Positions 1 to 12,182 of a DNA stretch of 64,000 nucleotides are shown piece after piece (positions within the stretch are counted from its first letter, which is position 1; every line of letters starts with the position of its first letter). The notes under the pieces are model-generated. The model did not search any database and was not told the origin of the DNA. It worked only from the letters and a program-made list of their open reading frames with translations. Location of the stretch: NCBI GenBank assembly GCA_007922305.1, contig ML677335.1:15547914-15611913 (forward strand), read 5' to 3'. Made by a program: the position numbers and the translations under genes. The DNA is from Dermatemys mawii. Its lineage: Eukaryota; Chordata; Testudines; Dermatemydidae.

Positions 1-1121
1 GTCGTTTTACATTATTTACTTGAGTGAAAAAATCCTACAGTCCAGTGGCAAATCCAGATCTGCCTGGTCGGTCGCAGCTTCCTCCAAGGTTTGTTTTTTT
101 CTCCGCAAAGGTTAAAACTGAAATCATTACAGCTGCAGTTGTTGACCTACATGATCCAATAACAAAATCCCAAAAGACCTGGGAAAGGAAAGAACTTCTG
201 TAAACAATATTTTAGAAGATAATCATCATTCTAATTCTTTAAAATTAAATTTAATCTTTGGTGATTTTAGGAAGAATGCTGGCACTCTAATTGCTCTGCT
301 CTAAGATAGTCTAAGACATTAATAAAATACAAACTGTGAATAATGGAAACGGCGGTTTCCTAGTTGTATTATGATACTCTCTGTATAGTGTAAAAGTATT
401 ATTAATGATAATTCTTGTATAAATGTTACATAAAAACAATTCTGTCCTATTTGGAAACACATCTTTCAGCTATGAGAGAGAGAAAATACACATTTGATAT
501 CATTTTTTACCCTATGAAATGGTAGGTTCTCTATAATGTATAAGTTTATATTATAGGCGAGATTGATTATTATTAAGGCTTCCTGACACTTCCTATTAGC
601 ATTCCTGACTGACACTTGCTTCTGATTTCAGTTTGTTATAACTTTGCTAGACGTGAGTTGTTTGGGCTGAAATTTTCCATGCTGGGTATCTGCTTCAGGC
701 TGATTTTTGTGGGGGTGGCGGGGCTGGGGGTTGCTCAGCCACAACGGTTAGCCATTTCTGGGAATGAGATTAGTGGAGAATGCATTGTTTGTCCCATATT
801 AAAAGATTTGCCTCAGTTTTTCCTTCAGTAGCTCTTGTGCCTCCATATTTTGGGCCAGGAGCTTGAAACTTAGTAGGATAGTAGCTTTTGAGTTAATGAC
901 TTTTGCTGTCCCAGTGAAAACCTGTCCAAATTTAGCTAAGTTATTTTTTGTTTAAATTGAAGTTCACGCATGTTCAGTAGAAACTTACTAGAACTTAGCC
1001 TGTAAATTCTCCAAATATTCCATCTGTAATAAGCGTGCTTCAACCTGGATCAGAGCAGGACTTTCCCTGTGATTGCAGCTCTGGTTGTGTGGGCCACCTT
1101 GAGGGCAGGGAGCCTGTAACA
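1..1121. other. AT-rich DNA without a recognised gene
   Basis: Unique-looking AT-rich sequence with stops in all frames. No repeat family, exon or RNA gene is recognised. It is probably intergenic or intronic. Confidence 0.6.
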
Positions 1122-1445
1122 CAGGGATCGGTAACTTTTGGAACTCAGCCTGCCAGGGTAAGCCCCATGATGGGGAAGGCTGGTTTGTTTACCTGCCTCA
1201 TCTGCAGGTTTGGCCAGTCACAGCTCCCAAGCAGTTTGCCGCTCCAGGCCAATGGGGACTGCAGGAAGTGGCAGCCAGCACATCCCTCGGCCCATACCAC
1301 TTCCCGCAGCCCCCATTGGCCTGGAGCAGTGAACCTCAGCCAGTGGGAGCTGCGATCAGCCGAACCTGCGGTTGTGACAGGTAAACAAATTGGCCCTCTG
1401 GGGGGTTACCCTGGTGTGCCGTGTGCCAAAGATTGCCAATCCCTG
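1122..1445. mobile_element. Nonautonomous hAT transposon, 324 bp
   Basis: The ends are imperfect inverted repeats: CAGGGATCGGTAACTTTTGG at the left and the complement of CAGGGATTGGCAATCTTTGG at the right. The flanks are ctgtaaca (1114-1121) and ctgtaatg (1446-1453), an aged 8-bp target duplication (6 of 8 match). An 8-bp duplication with CAGGG ends is the hAT signature. The GC-rich interior contains an internal inverted segment around ccattggcctggag. The long frame covering it has no family match and is treated as chance. Confidence 0.8.
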
Positions 1446-1453
1446 CTGTAATG

Positions 1454-2535
1454 GAATACTAAACACTAAATGCCATGGTATAAAATGCCTTATTTGAGCT
1501 TACCTTAAAGATATATCTAGAAGAGCATTAAAGAATCTTACGATGAACACAGAGTGTATATCAGCTAGCTCTGTAACCAGCCCATATCTGATATAGGGGA
1601 AAATGTTGTGGTGTCAGGTATAAACTAAGAACAGATATTAAAGAAACAGCAACAAAAATTTCAGGATCTCATTAACATGCCACTCCTAATGCCTCAGCTA
1701 ACTTCAGCTTTGATACACTTTCACAATGGACAGACTGGAAACAATATTTTGCAAAATATTTTTTTTTGCAAGCTGCACAAAGAAAGTGGAGGTGGACAGG
1801 TATGATAAAGTGTGGGGGGTGGGGGCGCATGAAGGCCAACTGCCCCAAGAGCACCAAACTCAGGTTATTTCTAGACTTTAAAAGAGCAACTACATGGATT
1901 AAGCATCTAGAATAGTTTTCTTGAGGTCCATTTTAAAGATTAGGAGCAAAGTAAAAGCATCTGAGATTAGCACAAAGGAAGTCCACAAGCCATAAAGAAA
2001 TAAAAAGAGAGAAATCAAATTGTCTTCCTAGACATTTCCTGATCTACTTGCATATTTAGGGTTTTAAATTTGTAGTTCCTAAGTATGATATTGATCATTT
2101 TTTCATACCTAGCACAAGTTTCTCGCAGCATAGCTCTACCCTGTCTGCCTTTCCCCAGGAAAACAACAACAAACAGACAAAAGGGGAGTCTTTTGTTTCA
2201 ATTTTAAAAAGCTCTAGCCTTCCCATTGGCTCTTTTGACCAATTGCCCACTCACTTCCTTTTACCTATGCATAGCAGTGAGACTTTTTAACCCTTTACAG
2301 GCAGAGCAATTAGAGAACAGCTACTAAGAGGGATTTTATAGCTACTGGCTGGCTGGGTGTCCATAAAAGGGAGCTACCCGCACTGCCCTCCCCCTTTATT
2401 TATCACCACAGGCACCTTCTTCAATGTGTGCTTTGAGGAAGTAGGCAGAACATATCTTCAAATCCTTTGACTTTACTGAAGACAGTCACAAAGATAACTA
2501 TGAAAGAGTTCTGGTTATGTTTGAGGTTCTATTGT
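1454..2535. other. AT-rich DNA without a recognised gene
   Basis: No recognised gene. The last 30 bases or so (2503-2535) look like the right end of the Tc/mariner-like repeat that follows, ending ttgaggttctattgta. Confidence 0.5.
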
Positions 2536-3813
2536 ATACATCAGAGTTATGGACCCTTTGGGAATGGAGATTGCCTGTAACTCTGATCAAAGTGCAGTTT
2601 GGGCTCCAGGTCCAGCAACTGGCATTCCAGGGCAGGCTTTAGCAGCAGTTGAGCTCCCCACTCAGTACCTACATGAGTTTGCAAGCTGTGTGTATGAGAG
2701 AGAGAAAACAGCATGGCCCCATCCCGGTGAGGTGGGAGAAGTGAAAGCAGAGCAGAACCCAGCACTGCTCCTGCTCTGCTGTCTCCGGCTTCCTTGGGCT
2801 GGCAGCCCCAGCCTCTTGCTGTAAGTGGCTGCCCTCTATGTGGGGATGGGAACAGGGACAGGAAGCCCAGATGGGCCTACCTTTAAGATAGGGGTAGGCA
2901 AACTTTTTGGCCCAAGGGCCACATCGGGATTCCAAAATTGTATGGAGGACCAGGTAGGGAAGGCCTTGCCCCTGACTGCCCTCAGAATACCCAGCCCATC
3001 CTGCACCTTATCCTCTGAACCTCTCCTCCGTCCACCATCCCGGGACCCCACCCTCTACCCAATCCCACCACCCTATTCCCTTTCCTCTCACTGCCCCGAC
3101 CCTGTCCACCACCCCGCATCCTGACGGACTCCCCAACCCTATCCAACCCCCTTCCCTGTTCCTATTCTACCCCCACCCCCGAGCCTCTGCTCCATTCAAC
3201 CCCCCCTGTCCCCTGACAATCCCCGGAACTCCCTGCCCCTTATCCACCCCCCTCTTTACCATGCTGCTTACCCCTCCCATCCCCGTCTCCTGGAGCTTCA
3301 GTGTGCTGCATCCAGGAGTGGCCCTGGACAATGCTGCAGTGACGTGGCTCCCGCGGGGCTTAAGCTCTGCCGCTTGGATCACTGGAGCTCGCAGCCCTGC
3401 CCCCTTATCATGTCGCTCCCAGCTGCAACTCAGGCCCCACTGGAGCCATGCCGCTGCAGCGTTGTCCAGGGCCACTCCTGAACATAGCATGCAGAGGCTC
3501 CGGGGGATGGGGGAAAGGTGTGGTAAGGGGGTGGGGCTATGAGATCCGGCAGCCAAGCAGCAGGAGCTCACACACACGCGCACACCCCCCCCAGAGCCAC
3601 GTCACTGCAGCACTATCTAGGGCTGCTCCCGGATGTGGCCCACGGGCTGTAGTTTGCCCACCCCTGCTTTAAGATATAATACAGGCACAATACAGTGTTT
3701 GGTTTTTTTTCCCCATCTCTGCTGCTGCCTGATTGGCTACTTCTGGTTTCACATCATGTCCGGCTGACTGGTCAGTCTAATTCTGATGTTCATATCTTTG
3801 AGGGTCTTCTGTA
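2536..3813. mobile_element. Tc/mariner-like repeat, interrupted by a hAT
   Basis: Two flanking pieces (2536-2888 and 3675-3813) together resemble one interspersed repeat. Its left side begins near catcagagttatggaccc and its right side ends near ttctgatgttcatatc...gtcttctgtac. Related ends recur at 17640 (cagtagcacctcagaatt) and 45697-45790. The hAT at 2889-3666 sits inside with a perfect duplication, so the two pieces were once contiguous. The class is inferred from the cagta/TA-type ends and is uncertain. Confidence 0.45.
2889..3666. mobile_element. Nonautonomous hAT element, 778 bp
   Basis: The left end is TAGGGGTAGGCAAACTTTTT, a mutated form of the CAGGGGTGGGCAAAC family end. The right end is GTAGTTTGCCCACCCCTG. 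Perfect 8-bp target duplications ctttaaga lie at 2881-2888 and 3667-3674. The interior is C-rich and carries no transposase, so mobilisation in trans by a hAT transposase is inferred. It belongs to the same family as the copies at 5031, 18285, 42807, 56280 and 59046. Confidence 0.92.
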
Positions 3814-5030
3814 CTTCATGCCTCAGAGAAATGTGGTTTATGGAAGAGCATGGTTTCTCCAGAGAATTCAAGAACAAGGGGAAAATGCTGAATGTTAACA
3901 CTTAATAAAACCTCTGAGGCAATCAGAGAGAAATCTCTGGCTAAGAGGAACAGATTCCAGTCTGCACGCACAAGGTGTGGAAAGTCATATCCCAAGAGAT
4001 GATACGTGTCCAGACGGAGACACTGTGTAATACCTGCATGAAATATGGAGGCTTAGCCACTGTTTGCCACACCAAACAAGTCATGGAGTTAACTCGTACT
4101 ACAGACAATGAAGAGTATTATTTCTGTGATATATCACTTGCGATGACATAGAACCTATCTAGAGAATATTCATGGCAATACTATTGATTTTAAAATTGAC
4201 TCAGGAGCTGTCATCAGTCATATCAGAAAGGGCTTACAATCACCTTCAACCCTTCTCAGAGCTGAAGTCACTGGACACAGCTCTAACTAGCCCTGGAAAT
4301 ATTCTGAACTGCATGGGACAGTTCACCACAAACACTAAAGCTATGTATTGAGTGCATGTGATCAAAGATTAACAACCTTCTCAGTTGCAGCATGGTAGCC
4401 AGGATGGGCCTAGTGAGACGGTTTAAAGAACTCAGAGGATTTGATGATACTGGACTTTTGAAAGGAGATACAATACAAATCAGCCCCACTCCTGGCTTCG
4501 GAGGAGGGTGGTAGGTGGAGTGCAATCCTTAAAAGTTTGGAGACCACTGATGTAGATGATGACAACCTACTACTATACTACTGCTATAATGTACTGTGTT
4601 AACTTAAGTGGGAGAGGTCTAAGAGATATTTAAAGGTTCCAACCCTGCTAATTACTCTTTCTGGGTGTCACCATAATGCCACGTGATGAAATTTTCTGGT
4701 GGTTTTTTGTTGCCTTTTTTAAAAAAAAACTAAGACTTTTCTCTCACACACAAATCATGCTAAAAGAATATTATTAAGGTTGCAAAGTTTAGGATGGAAA
4801 AGTTAGGAAATGCAAGAATTAAGGTTGCCAATGCAACCTCAGTTTGTCCCCCTTCTACATATGCACTTCGATGTAATGTATAATTGCATGATAGCATGCT
4901 ATTTTTTTCACAGGACTCCTGGACTCATTCAGTGCACAGGATAGATCTGCTCTGGGGATGAATCAGGGTTGTTTAGCGAAGGTTGCTGTTGTCTCTAAGA
5001 CCTCTGCCTCAGATGTTCTAGATTCTAGAA
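3814..5030. other. No recognised gene
   Basis: Mixed AT-rich sequence. The short frames have no recognisable domains and I see no repeat I can name. Confidence 0.5.
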
Positions 5031-5589
5031 CAGGGGTGGGCAAACTTTTTGGCCCAAGGGCCACATTGGGGTTCAAAATTGTATGGAAGGCCCACCCACT
5101 GACTGCCCCCTCAGAATCCCCAACCCATCCAACTCCCCTGCTTCTTGTGCCCTGACTACTCCCTCCAGAGACTCTCACCCCTAACCACCCCCACCAAAAC
5201 CCCAGCCCCTATCTAAGACCCCCTGCTCCTTGTCCCCGACCGCCTCCTCTAGAAATCCTCCTGCCCCCATCACCCCCCACGACCTATCCAACCTTCATCT
5301 CTCCCCATCCCTGACCACCCCCTGAGAACCTCTGGCCCTTATCCAACCCCCCAGCCTGTCCCTAGCCCCCTTACCATGCCGCTCAGAACAGTGTGTCTAG
5401 CTTGGAGCCAGACCCGCTGCCGCGCTGATCTGCCGGAGTGCACAGCCTCACCCTCCAGAGCACTGCTTGCATGGCATGCTGAGGCTGCAGGCGGGGGGTG
5501 GGGGCAGCGAGGGAGGAGCTAGCTTCCCCAGTCGGGAGCTCGGGGGGGCAAGACAGAATTTTCCTGTAGCTGTAGTTTGCCCACTCCGG
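5031..5589. mobile_element. Nonautonomous hAT element, 559 bp
   Basis: The left end is CAGGGGTGGGCAAACTTTTT and the right end TAGTTTGCCCACTCCGG, with a few mutations. Perfect 8-bp duplications ttctagaa flank it at 5023-5030 and 5590-5597. The interior is C-rich and noncoding. Confidence 0.93.
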
Positions 5590-5914
5590 TTCTAGAAGTT
5601 TGAAAGATGTGTAGTGAATGAGGTAAGGTATTGCGGGAAGAGAAAGGATGGTCTCCTGGTTAATATAGCTGAATTCAGTCAGAGTTCATATGGGATGCTG
5701 GTAAAGACATTTGAACCAAACTTTTCACAGTTCACATTAATTATGTATTTGTTTTCTTGGTGATTGAATTGAGACTGTTGGATCTGATTTGCAGAAGAGC
5801 TGACATTCACAGCTGTTATAGAAGTCAATAGGAACTATGTTTGAACAAATGAAGTGCTGTATAATGCTGTGTACTCTGAAAAAAATCAGATCCTGGTTGT
5901 CTGAAACTGGGCAC

Positions 5915-6449
5915 TGTGGCAAATTGCTGGCCACTATTATGATGGGTCCTATGCTTTCTCTTCTTGTGGGGAGTTCAGGGAGCCATTTCTTGCCCCTGAA
6001 CAGGGTATTAACTGCCCCACTAGTATCCTAGAGGAGGGGGAGTGGAGAGGGAGGGACCCAGACCCGCCCTCTACTCCAGGACCCAGCCCAGGGGCCCTGA
6101 GGATAGTGGTAAACCACCTGAATTAGCTATTCCTTCCCATGGGCTACTTCACTCTCCACCCTTCAGCTTGTGGGGCTTCCTGCCCTCTCTCTACATAAGC
6201 CAGGTGTCTCTTTACCTAGGGTCTGGGTCTTCTTGGTTCCAAACTGCTCTCCACTCCCACTCCTTCCAACTGGATGATTGGAGCAGGGGGGTTTTATATT
6301 GTGACTGGCTCCAGGTGCCTTAATTGGCTCCAGATGCCTTAATTGGCTCCACCTGCTCCAACCAACTTCTAGAAAACTTGCTTCCCTCTACAGGGAATAA
6401 GTTTTCCCTCTAACACTCTCCTGCTGCCCTCTGGCCATGCTGTATCACA
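5915..6449 (-). mobile_element. Solo LTR, 535 bp, minus strand
   Basis: On the minus strand it runs from TGTGATACAGCATGGCC to TTTGCCACA, so it has TG...CA ends with complementary tips. Identical 4-bp duplications gcac lie at 5911-5914 and 6450-6453. No internal coding region is present, so this is a solo LTR left by LTR-LTR recombination of an endogenous retrovirus-type element. The tandem phrase ttaattggctcca is repeated inside. The frame at 6042-6323 lies wholly within the LTR and is not considered a gene. Confidence 0.75.
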
Positions 6450-6453
6450 GCAC

Positions 6454-7244
6454 CCAAAATTAATGGATATGTTTAACCTAATCTTAGAGTCTTACTTCCC
6501 CATCTGTCAAATTGGGATAATATCCATTCGTCTTACAGAAGTGTTGTTTGTGAAGCACTGTGTTATAGTAATGAACATCATAGAAAAATCCATGAGGAAA
6601 TTAATAATTCTGTATTTAGAGTAGGGTTTAAATGATGGTGCAATAAATAAGCTCTACAGCCATATATTGAACACTGAGAAGAAAATGAAAACAAAACATT
6701 GAATAGTTGTTTATTAGTTGAACACCATCCATTTTGTTCACTGGGATAGGCAGGACCTTGGGGACAAAATAGTATGTTATATTTAATTGAAGTCTATCAA
6801 AATGGTTGCCTGTACTACATATGCAGAAATAATTTTAATTCTGGTAATTCTTAACTTTTGAATGCTTGATTTTGTTCCTTTAATATAGGGTTTTTTGGGT
6901 TTTTTTTGCATGTATGTAATATATCCTTGGGTTAAGGATGTTTTTGCATGGTACTACATAAAATATGTAGAAAAGCTTTATCAATGTGAATCATCAAATG
7001 TATTTATTTTACTTGTCCAATATATGAATGCATAGAAAAAGAACAGATAAGTATGTTCTTCTTACACATCTCTGCAATTCAACTAAAATATTGAAATTTT
7101 AAAAAAAATAAATCCTATTATACGCACTTAGCGCACCCTTTTCCAATCCTGGGCCAGTGTTGAACAGAGACAACAAATAGCCAAATTAGGTGGTAATGCT
7201 AATATGTTGACAACTGTAAAGAGGGATTAGGATGAAACTTCCAG
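6454..7244. other. AT-rich DNA without a recognised gene
   Basis: No open frame of interest and no recognised repeat. It ends directly at the left border of the DIRS element. Confidence 0.5.
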
Positions 7245-7432
7245 TTCTTCTTCGAGTGATTGCTCATATGCATTCCAAGTAGGTGTGTGCTCACGCAGCG
7301 TGCACGGCTGCTGGAAGACTTTTACCCTAGCAACCCCCGCCGGGTTGGCTATGGAGCCCCCTGGAGTGGCGCCTTCATAGTGCTGGATATATACAGTGGC
7401 CGACCCGGCGCCCCCCTCAGTTCCTTCTTGCT
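7245..7432 (+). repeat. Left inverted terminal repeat of the DIRS element
   Basis: This stretch is the reverse complement of about 13371-13587, sharing tgctcatat.cattcca, the tttaccctagcaacccc region and ggcgcccccctcagttcc. Its outermost 34 bases (7245-7278) are also exactly complementary to 13245-13278, the first half of the internal complementary region. Confidence 0.88.
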
Positions 7433-7599
7433 GCCCGTGACGGTTGCTGGAACGGTGGAGACCTACCTTAGTTCTTCACTCTCCCTAGCTTTCCTGTTCT
7501 TGCTTGTTGTAGTTCGAGTAGTTTGTTGTTAGTTTTTTCAGTATATAGTTAGTTGAGGGATAGGGGGCTCTCCCCTAGCCCTATTTGAGTCGTGGGCCC

Positions 7600-10140
7600 A
7601 TGCCCAAGGCTCCGGGCTTTAAGCCCTGTGCTTCTTGTGGGAAGCCTATGCCGATCGGCGACCCGCATGATTCCTGTTTAAAGTGCCTCGGGGAGTCCCA
7701 CCAGGCGGAAAAGTATAAAATCTGCCAAAGCTTCCGTCAAGGACAAAGAAGGAGCGGGACATTAGGCTAAGGCAGCTCCTAATAGAAGCAGCACTCAGCC
7801 TGGCACCGCCATCTTCCAGTGCGGAGACCACCCCGTCTGCTTCAGTCTGGAGCGCTCCGGCGTCGTCAGCCACCGCGGCACTGGTGCAGAGCCGCCCGGA
7901 GGGACACCACGGTACCGCGGCACCGAAAATTCCTACGCCAGTGCGGCGCAGATCCCACTCTCCTCAAAAGAGGAAGAAGCTGGAGAAGTCGGTCCCGCCA
8001 CCCTTAATAGGGCAAGCTCCACCAGTACAGCACCCTGCAGCGGACCGCCCGAGACCACTGGGTCAAACTGCAGCGCCATTGACTCCGGCCCCATCAGAGG
8101 TGCCGTCGAGTTCGACCCCCCTGGGCTTCCACCTAGAGTGTCAGTTGAGCAGTGCCTGCCCTCAACCCTGGACACTTTTAACGCGGCGAGAGACATCATC
8201 GCTCTCACAGAGCCGGTGTCGGTTCAAACAGCGACTCAGGTGCCTGTGAGAGCAGTAGTGTCAAAGGGAAAAGCGGCTTTCTCCCATTGCCCGACACATG
8301 GGGATCCCTGGCACCACTCACGCTCCAGTGCTCGATCCGGTTCTCATCGCCGATCTGAGTCCCGACGCCAATCCGAGTCCCGGCGCCATTCCACCTCTTG
8401 GCACCGGTTGCACTCTCGGCGTCAGTTAGACTCTCGGCCACGTTCTGTCTCCCAGCACCGATCAACATCACAGCACCGGTCAGACTCCCGGCACCGGACA
8501 CCTTGGCACTGAGCGACATTGCGGCGCTGGTCAGGCTCCCGGCAACGGGCATCTCCACGGCACCGATCGACATCTCGGTACCGGTCAGGCTCCCAGCACC
8601 GGGCATCGCCATGGCACCGATCCTCTTCTGGATATCGGGAGGATTCCAGGCACAGGTCACCCTCCGTGCTCCATTCGGGACGGCAGTCCACGAGACGCAG
8701 CCCTCCCCGGTACCGGCGCCATTCCGTTTCTCGGTCCAGATCTGGCTCACGGTACCGGAGCAGGCGTCGGTCGGGGTCCAGGCACAGCAGATCACTGCTC
8801 CATAGGCCCTCTCAATGCCGGTAACCAAGGGTAGTCCGCCACCCATCCCCCGGTAGCAGGCCCACGGCTCCACCGTGGCCCTCCCAGTCAGCCTCCCGCT
8901 CGTCTCGTTTTGATGGGGACGCGAGACTGGAGCAGTTACCCTACACAGAGGGAGAGGTGGGTGACCAGTGGAAGGACTTAAGCTAGGACCAGTCCCAGTG
9001 GTCATTTTGGACCCCATGGGCCTATCACCAGTCCCAAGGGGCCCCCTCTGGGACCTCCAGACGCGCTCAATGGAACCGCGGGTCCCTGAGGCTGGACATC
9101 CTCCCCCAGATCCAGCAATCCCCACAACTGCCGGGGCACCTATTGTACAGCCAACACCAGCGCTGGAGACCCCAGTTCCCAACCTGCTCTAGCCGAAGGA
9201 CGTGCTGGAAGGCCTGGCTCCCGGTCTCTTCTCAGGATCTTCCCCTGATGAGGCCGTTGTGGGCACCACTATATTGGGTCCCCCTCCCATTGACCTTGCC
9301 GTGCACTAGGACTTCCTCAAGCGGGTGGCAAGGAGCATGAACCTCCAAGCGGAGGAAGTCGTGGAGTCAGAGGACCCCGTAGTAGACATTCTATCGGCGG
9401 CAGCACCTACTAGAGTGGCTCTGCCAATTATTCGTATGATTCAGAATAATATCAAAACTCTGTGGCAGTCCCCAGCATCGATCGCGCCGACAGCTAAGGG
9501 GGTTGAAAGAAAATATTTTGTGCCAGCCAAGAGAGGTGAATATTTGTACACTCATCCCTGCCCCCTTGCTCCCTAGTTGTCTCGACGGTTAACCAAAAGG
9601 AGCGGCATGGGCAGCAGGCCTCGGCACCAAAGTCACGCGATGCCAAGCGCCTGGACTTATTTGGCTGAAAGATTTATTCGGCTGGTGGTCTGCAACTTAG
9701 AGTGGCAAACCAATAAGCCCTGCTCAGCCGCTATGCTTTTAACTCCTGGAACTCCATGTTAAAATTTAAGGAATTAATCCCATTGGAGTCCAGGAGTGAG
9801 TTTGCTGCCTTCGTGGACGAAGGGAAAAAGGTGGCCAGGACATTGCTGCAGGCCTCCCTAGACTCTGTGGACTCGGCAGCGCGTACCTTAGCTTCCGGGG
9901 TTGCGATGAGGCGTATATCCTGGTTACAAGGATCGGGCCTCCCACCAGAGGTGCAACAAACCCTGCAGGACCTTCCTTTCGAGGGCACGGGGCTTTTTTC
10001 GGAAAAGATCGACTCCAGGCTCCGGTCCTTGAAGGACTCCAGGACTTTGATAAGGTCTTTGGGGATGCACACCCGGCTACCCAGAGACGCCCTTTCAGGC
10101 TTCAGCCTCAACACCCTTTCCCGCCTCCCAGGCCAAGACC
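7600..10140 (+). pseudogene. DIRS gag-like gene, broken
   Basis: This is the first coding region of the DIRS element, presumed to be its structural (nucleic-acid binding) protein. The start at 7600 (MPKAPGFK) is followed by a Cys-rich motif, CASCGKPMPIGDPHDSC then LKCLGESHQ, which resembles a small zinc-binding module. Next comes a long Arg/Ser/His-rich tract (about 8300-8820) with many SRHRS and SRRQSES-type repeats. A capsid-like C-terminal region follows, with VALPIIRMIQNNIKTLW (about 9415-9465) and RRISWLQGSGLPPEVQQ (about 9909-9960). The frame shifts several times (frames 1, 0, 2, 1 and 0 in order) and has stops near 7768, 8510 and 9574. The degenerate copy at 39.8-42.0 kb has the same Cys module. 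The family assignment is firm; the biochemical role is inferred from position. Confidence 0.72.
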
Positions 10141-10254
10141 GGACTTTTCTAGATGCTGGGGATGTGGGGGTGGACGACGGTCAGCCCCTTGGCAGAGCCA
10201 AGGGCAACCTCAAAGGCCCGCTAGGCTTCCTCAGGGTCGAAGGCAAAACTTTTG

Positions 10255-12180
10255 AAGGGTTCGTCAAGGACGGCCTACCAGTTCTTGCTCCGGATCCTTT
10301 CCCCCCATTTTATCAACGTCTGGCCCGTTTCCACCGTGCTTGGTCCTCAGTAACTTCAGACTGTTGGGTGCTACGCATGGTGGAAAGGGGTTATTCTCTC
10401 CAGTTGTCTTCTTTCCCTCCCTCCCACCCACCCTCCCTGTCCCTCTTCAGGGACCCTTCTCACGAGCAGCTCCTCTTACAAGAGGTACGTTCCCTCTTGT
10501 CTTTGGGAGCTATAGAGGAGGTTCCAGTGGAATTCAGGGGTTGAGGTTTTTATTCCTGTTACTTTTTAATCCCCAAGGCAAAAGGGGGTCTAAGACCCAT
10601 CCTCAACCTGTGGGAACTCAACAAGTACATGATAAAGTTGAAGTTCCGCATGGTCTCCCTGGGGTCTATCATTCCCTCTCTGGATCCGGGAGACTGGTGC
10701 GCCGCCCTTGACATGAAGGACGTGTACTTCCATATAGCCATCTTTCCACCTTACAGACGCCTGTTACATTTCGTGGCAGGAGAGAGTCATTATCAGTTCA
10801 CTGCTCTCCCGTTAGGCCTCTCCACGGTGCCGCAGGTCTTCACCAAGTTCATGGCCATGGTTGCAGCTTTCCTGCACAAAAGGAAGGTGTCAGTGTTCCC
10901 GTACTTAGACGATTGGCTCGTCAAGGGCAGGTCCAAACAACAAATGCAGTCCCACGTTCAGCTGATCGTGGCTACATTCCGCAGGCTGGGTATTCTGCTC
11001 AACTTTGCGAAGTCAACCCTAGAATCCAGACAGAGACTGGAGTTCATAGGCGCGGTACTGGACTCTACCGTGGTGAGGGCATCTCTTCCCCTCACTCGGT
11101 TTCATGCAGTGTCAACAATTATATCAGACATTCAGGCGTTCCCGACTACAACAGTGCGTACGTGCCTAAGTCTACTCGGTCACATGACCTCGTGCACGTA
11201 CGTCACACGTTACGCCAGACTGCGTCTACACTCTCTTCAGTCATGGCTGTCAACTGTTTATCAGCCAAGTCGGGACAATCTAAATATGCTAGTCACGGTC
11301 CCAGCAGAGGTGCTGTCTTACCCTAAAGTGGTGGCAGGACCAGTCTCTGGTCTGCGAAGTTCTTCCCTTCCACCCCCCACACCCTTCCAAGTTGCTAGTA
11401 ACGGATGCCTCAGCGCTCGGGTGGGGTGCGCACCTGGGGGATGTCAGAACACAGGGTCTGTGGTCATCAGGTGACCTGGCTCTGCACATAAATGTTCGGG
11501 AACTAAGGGCTGTTCACCTGGCGTTCCAGGCGTTCAAGGACCAACTTCAGGGTCATTGTGTGTCAATTCTAACGGACAACACAACGGCCATGTTTTACAT
11601 CAACAAGCAGGGAGGGGCTCACTCCTCCCCCCTGTGCAATAAAGCGGTTCTTCTCTGGAACTTCTGCATAGCCCACTCCATATACCCGGTGGTGTCTTTT
11701 CTCCCGGGGCTCCAGAACACTCTCGCAGATCACCTGAGCAGATCCTTTTGGTGCCACGAGTGGTTGATTCACCCGGATGTTATTCGTTCGATCTTCTGAA
11801 GGTGGGGGACTCCCCAGATCGACCTTTTCGCCACCATGACCAATTGGAAGTGCAAACAATTCTGCTCGCTCAGAGGCGGCTCTCCCAGCTCCCTGACGGA
11901 TGCCTTCCTCCTCTCGTGGGAGGGTCAACCGATGTATGCATTCCCCCTATTTTACCTCGTATACAGAGTCTTGCTCAAGGCCCAGAGAGAGGGTGCTCGC
12001 CTAATTCTGGTCGCCCCGGCGTGGCCCAGACAGCATTGGTACACCCTGCTTCTGGAAATGTCAATGGAAATGCCAATAACCATACCGACTTGGCCAGACT
12101 TGATATCTCAAGACTACGGCCGCCTCCATCACCCGGATCTGCAGTTGCTCCACCTCACGGTGTGGAAAATCTGTGGCTAA
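10255..12180 (+). pseudogene. DIRS reverse transcriptase and RNase H, broken
   Basis: The polymerase region copies element RNA into DNA. The reverse transcriptase runs from about 10255 to 11330 and is one open frame except for a single TGA at 10542-10544. Motif A is ALDMKDVYFHI (Asp codon 10710-10712) and motif C is FPYLDDWL (YLDD at 10902-10913), both intact. A frameshift near 11330-11390 leads into RNase H at 11392-11799. There VTDASALGWG, the Glu of NVRELRAV, LTDNTTAMFYI and NTLADHLSR supply the four acidic catalytic residues. After a TGA at 11797-11799 the same frame continues with QIDLFATMTNWKC and a DIRS-specific region with PAWPRQHW, to the TAA at 12178-12180. Conserved catalytic residues alongside only a few disabling changes suggest fairly recent decay. 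Confidence 0.85.
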
Positions 12181-12182
12181 TG

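Noticed and set aside
1035..1451. 138-codon frame as a gene
   Set aside because: Most of it is the hAT element at 1122-1445; it has no domain and no splice context.
8205..9182. 325-codon minus-strand frame as a gene
   Set aside because: It lies opposite the repetitive RS tract of the DIRS gag and has repetitive Gly/Ala/Ser composition. It is best read as a shadow frame.
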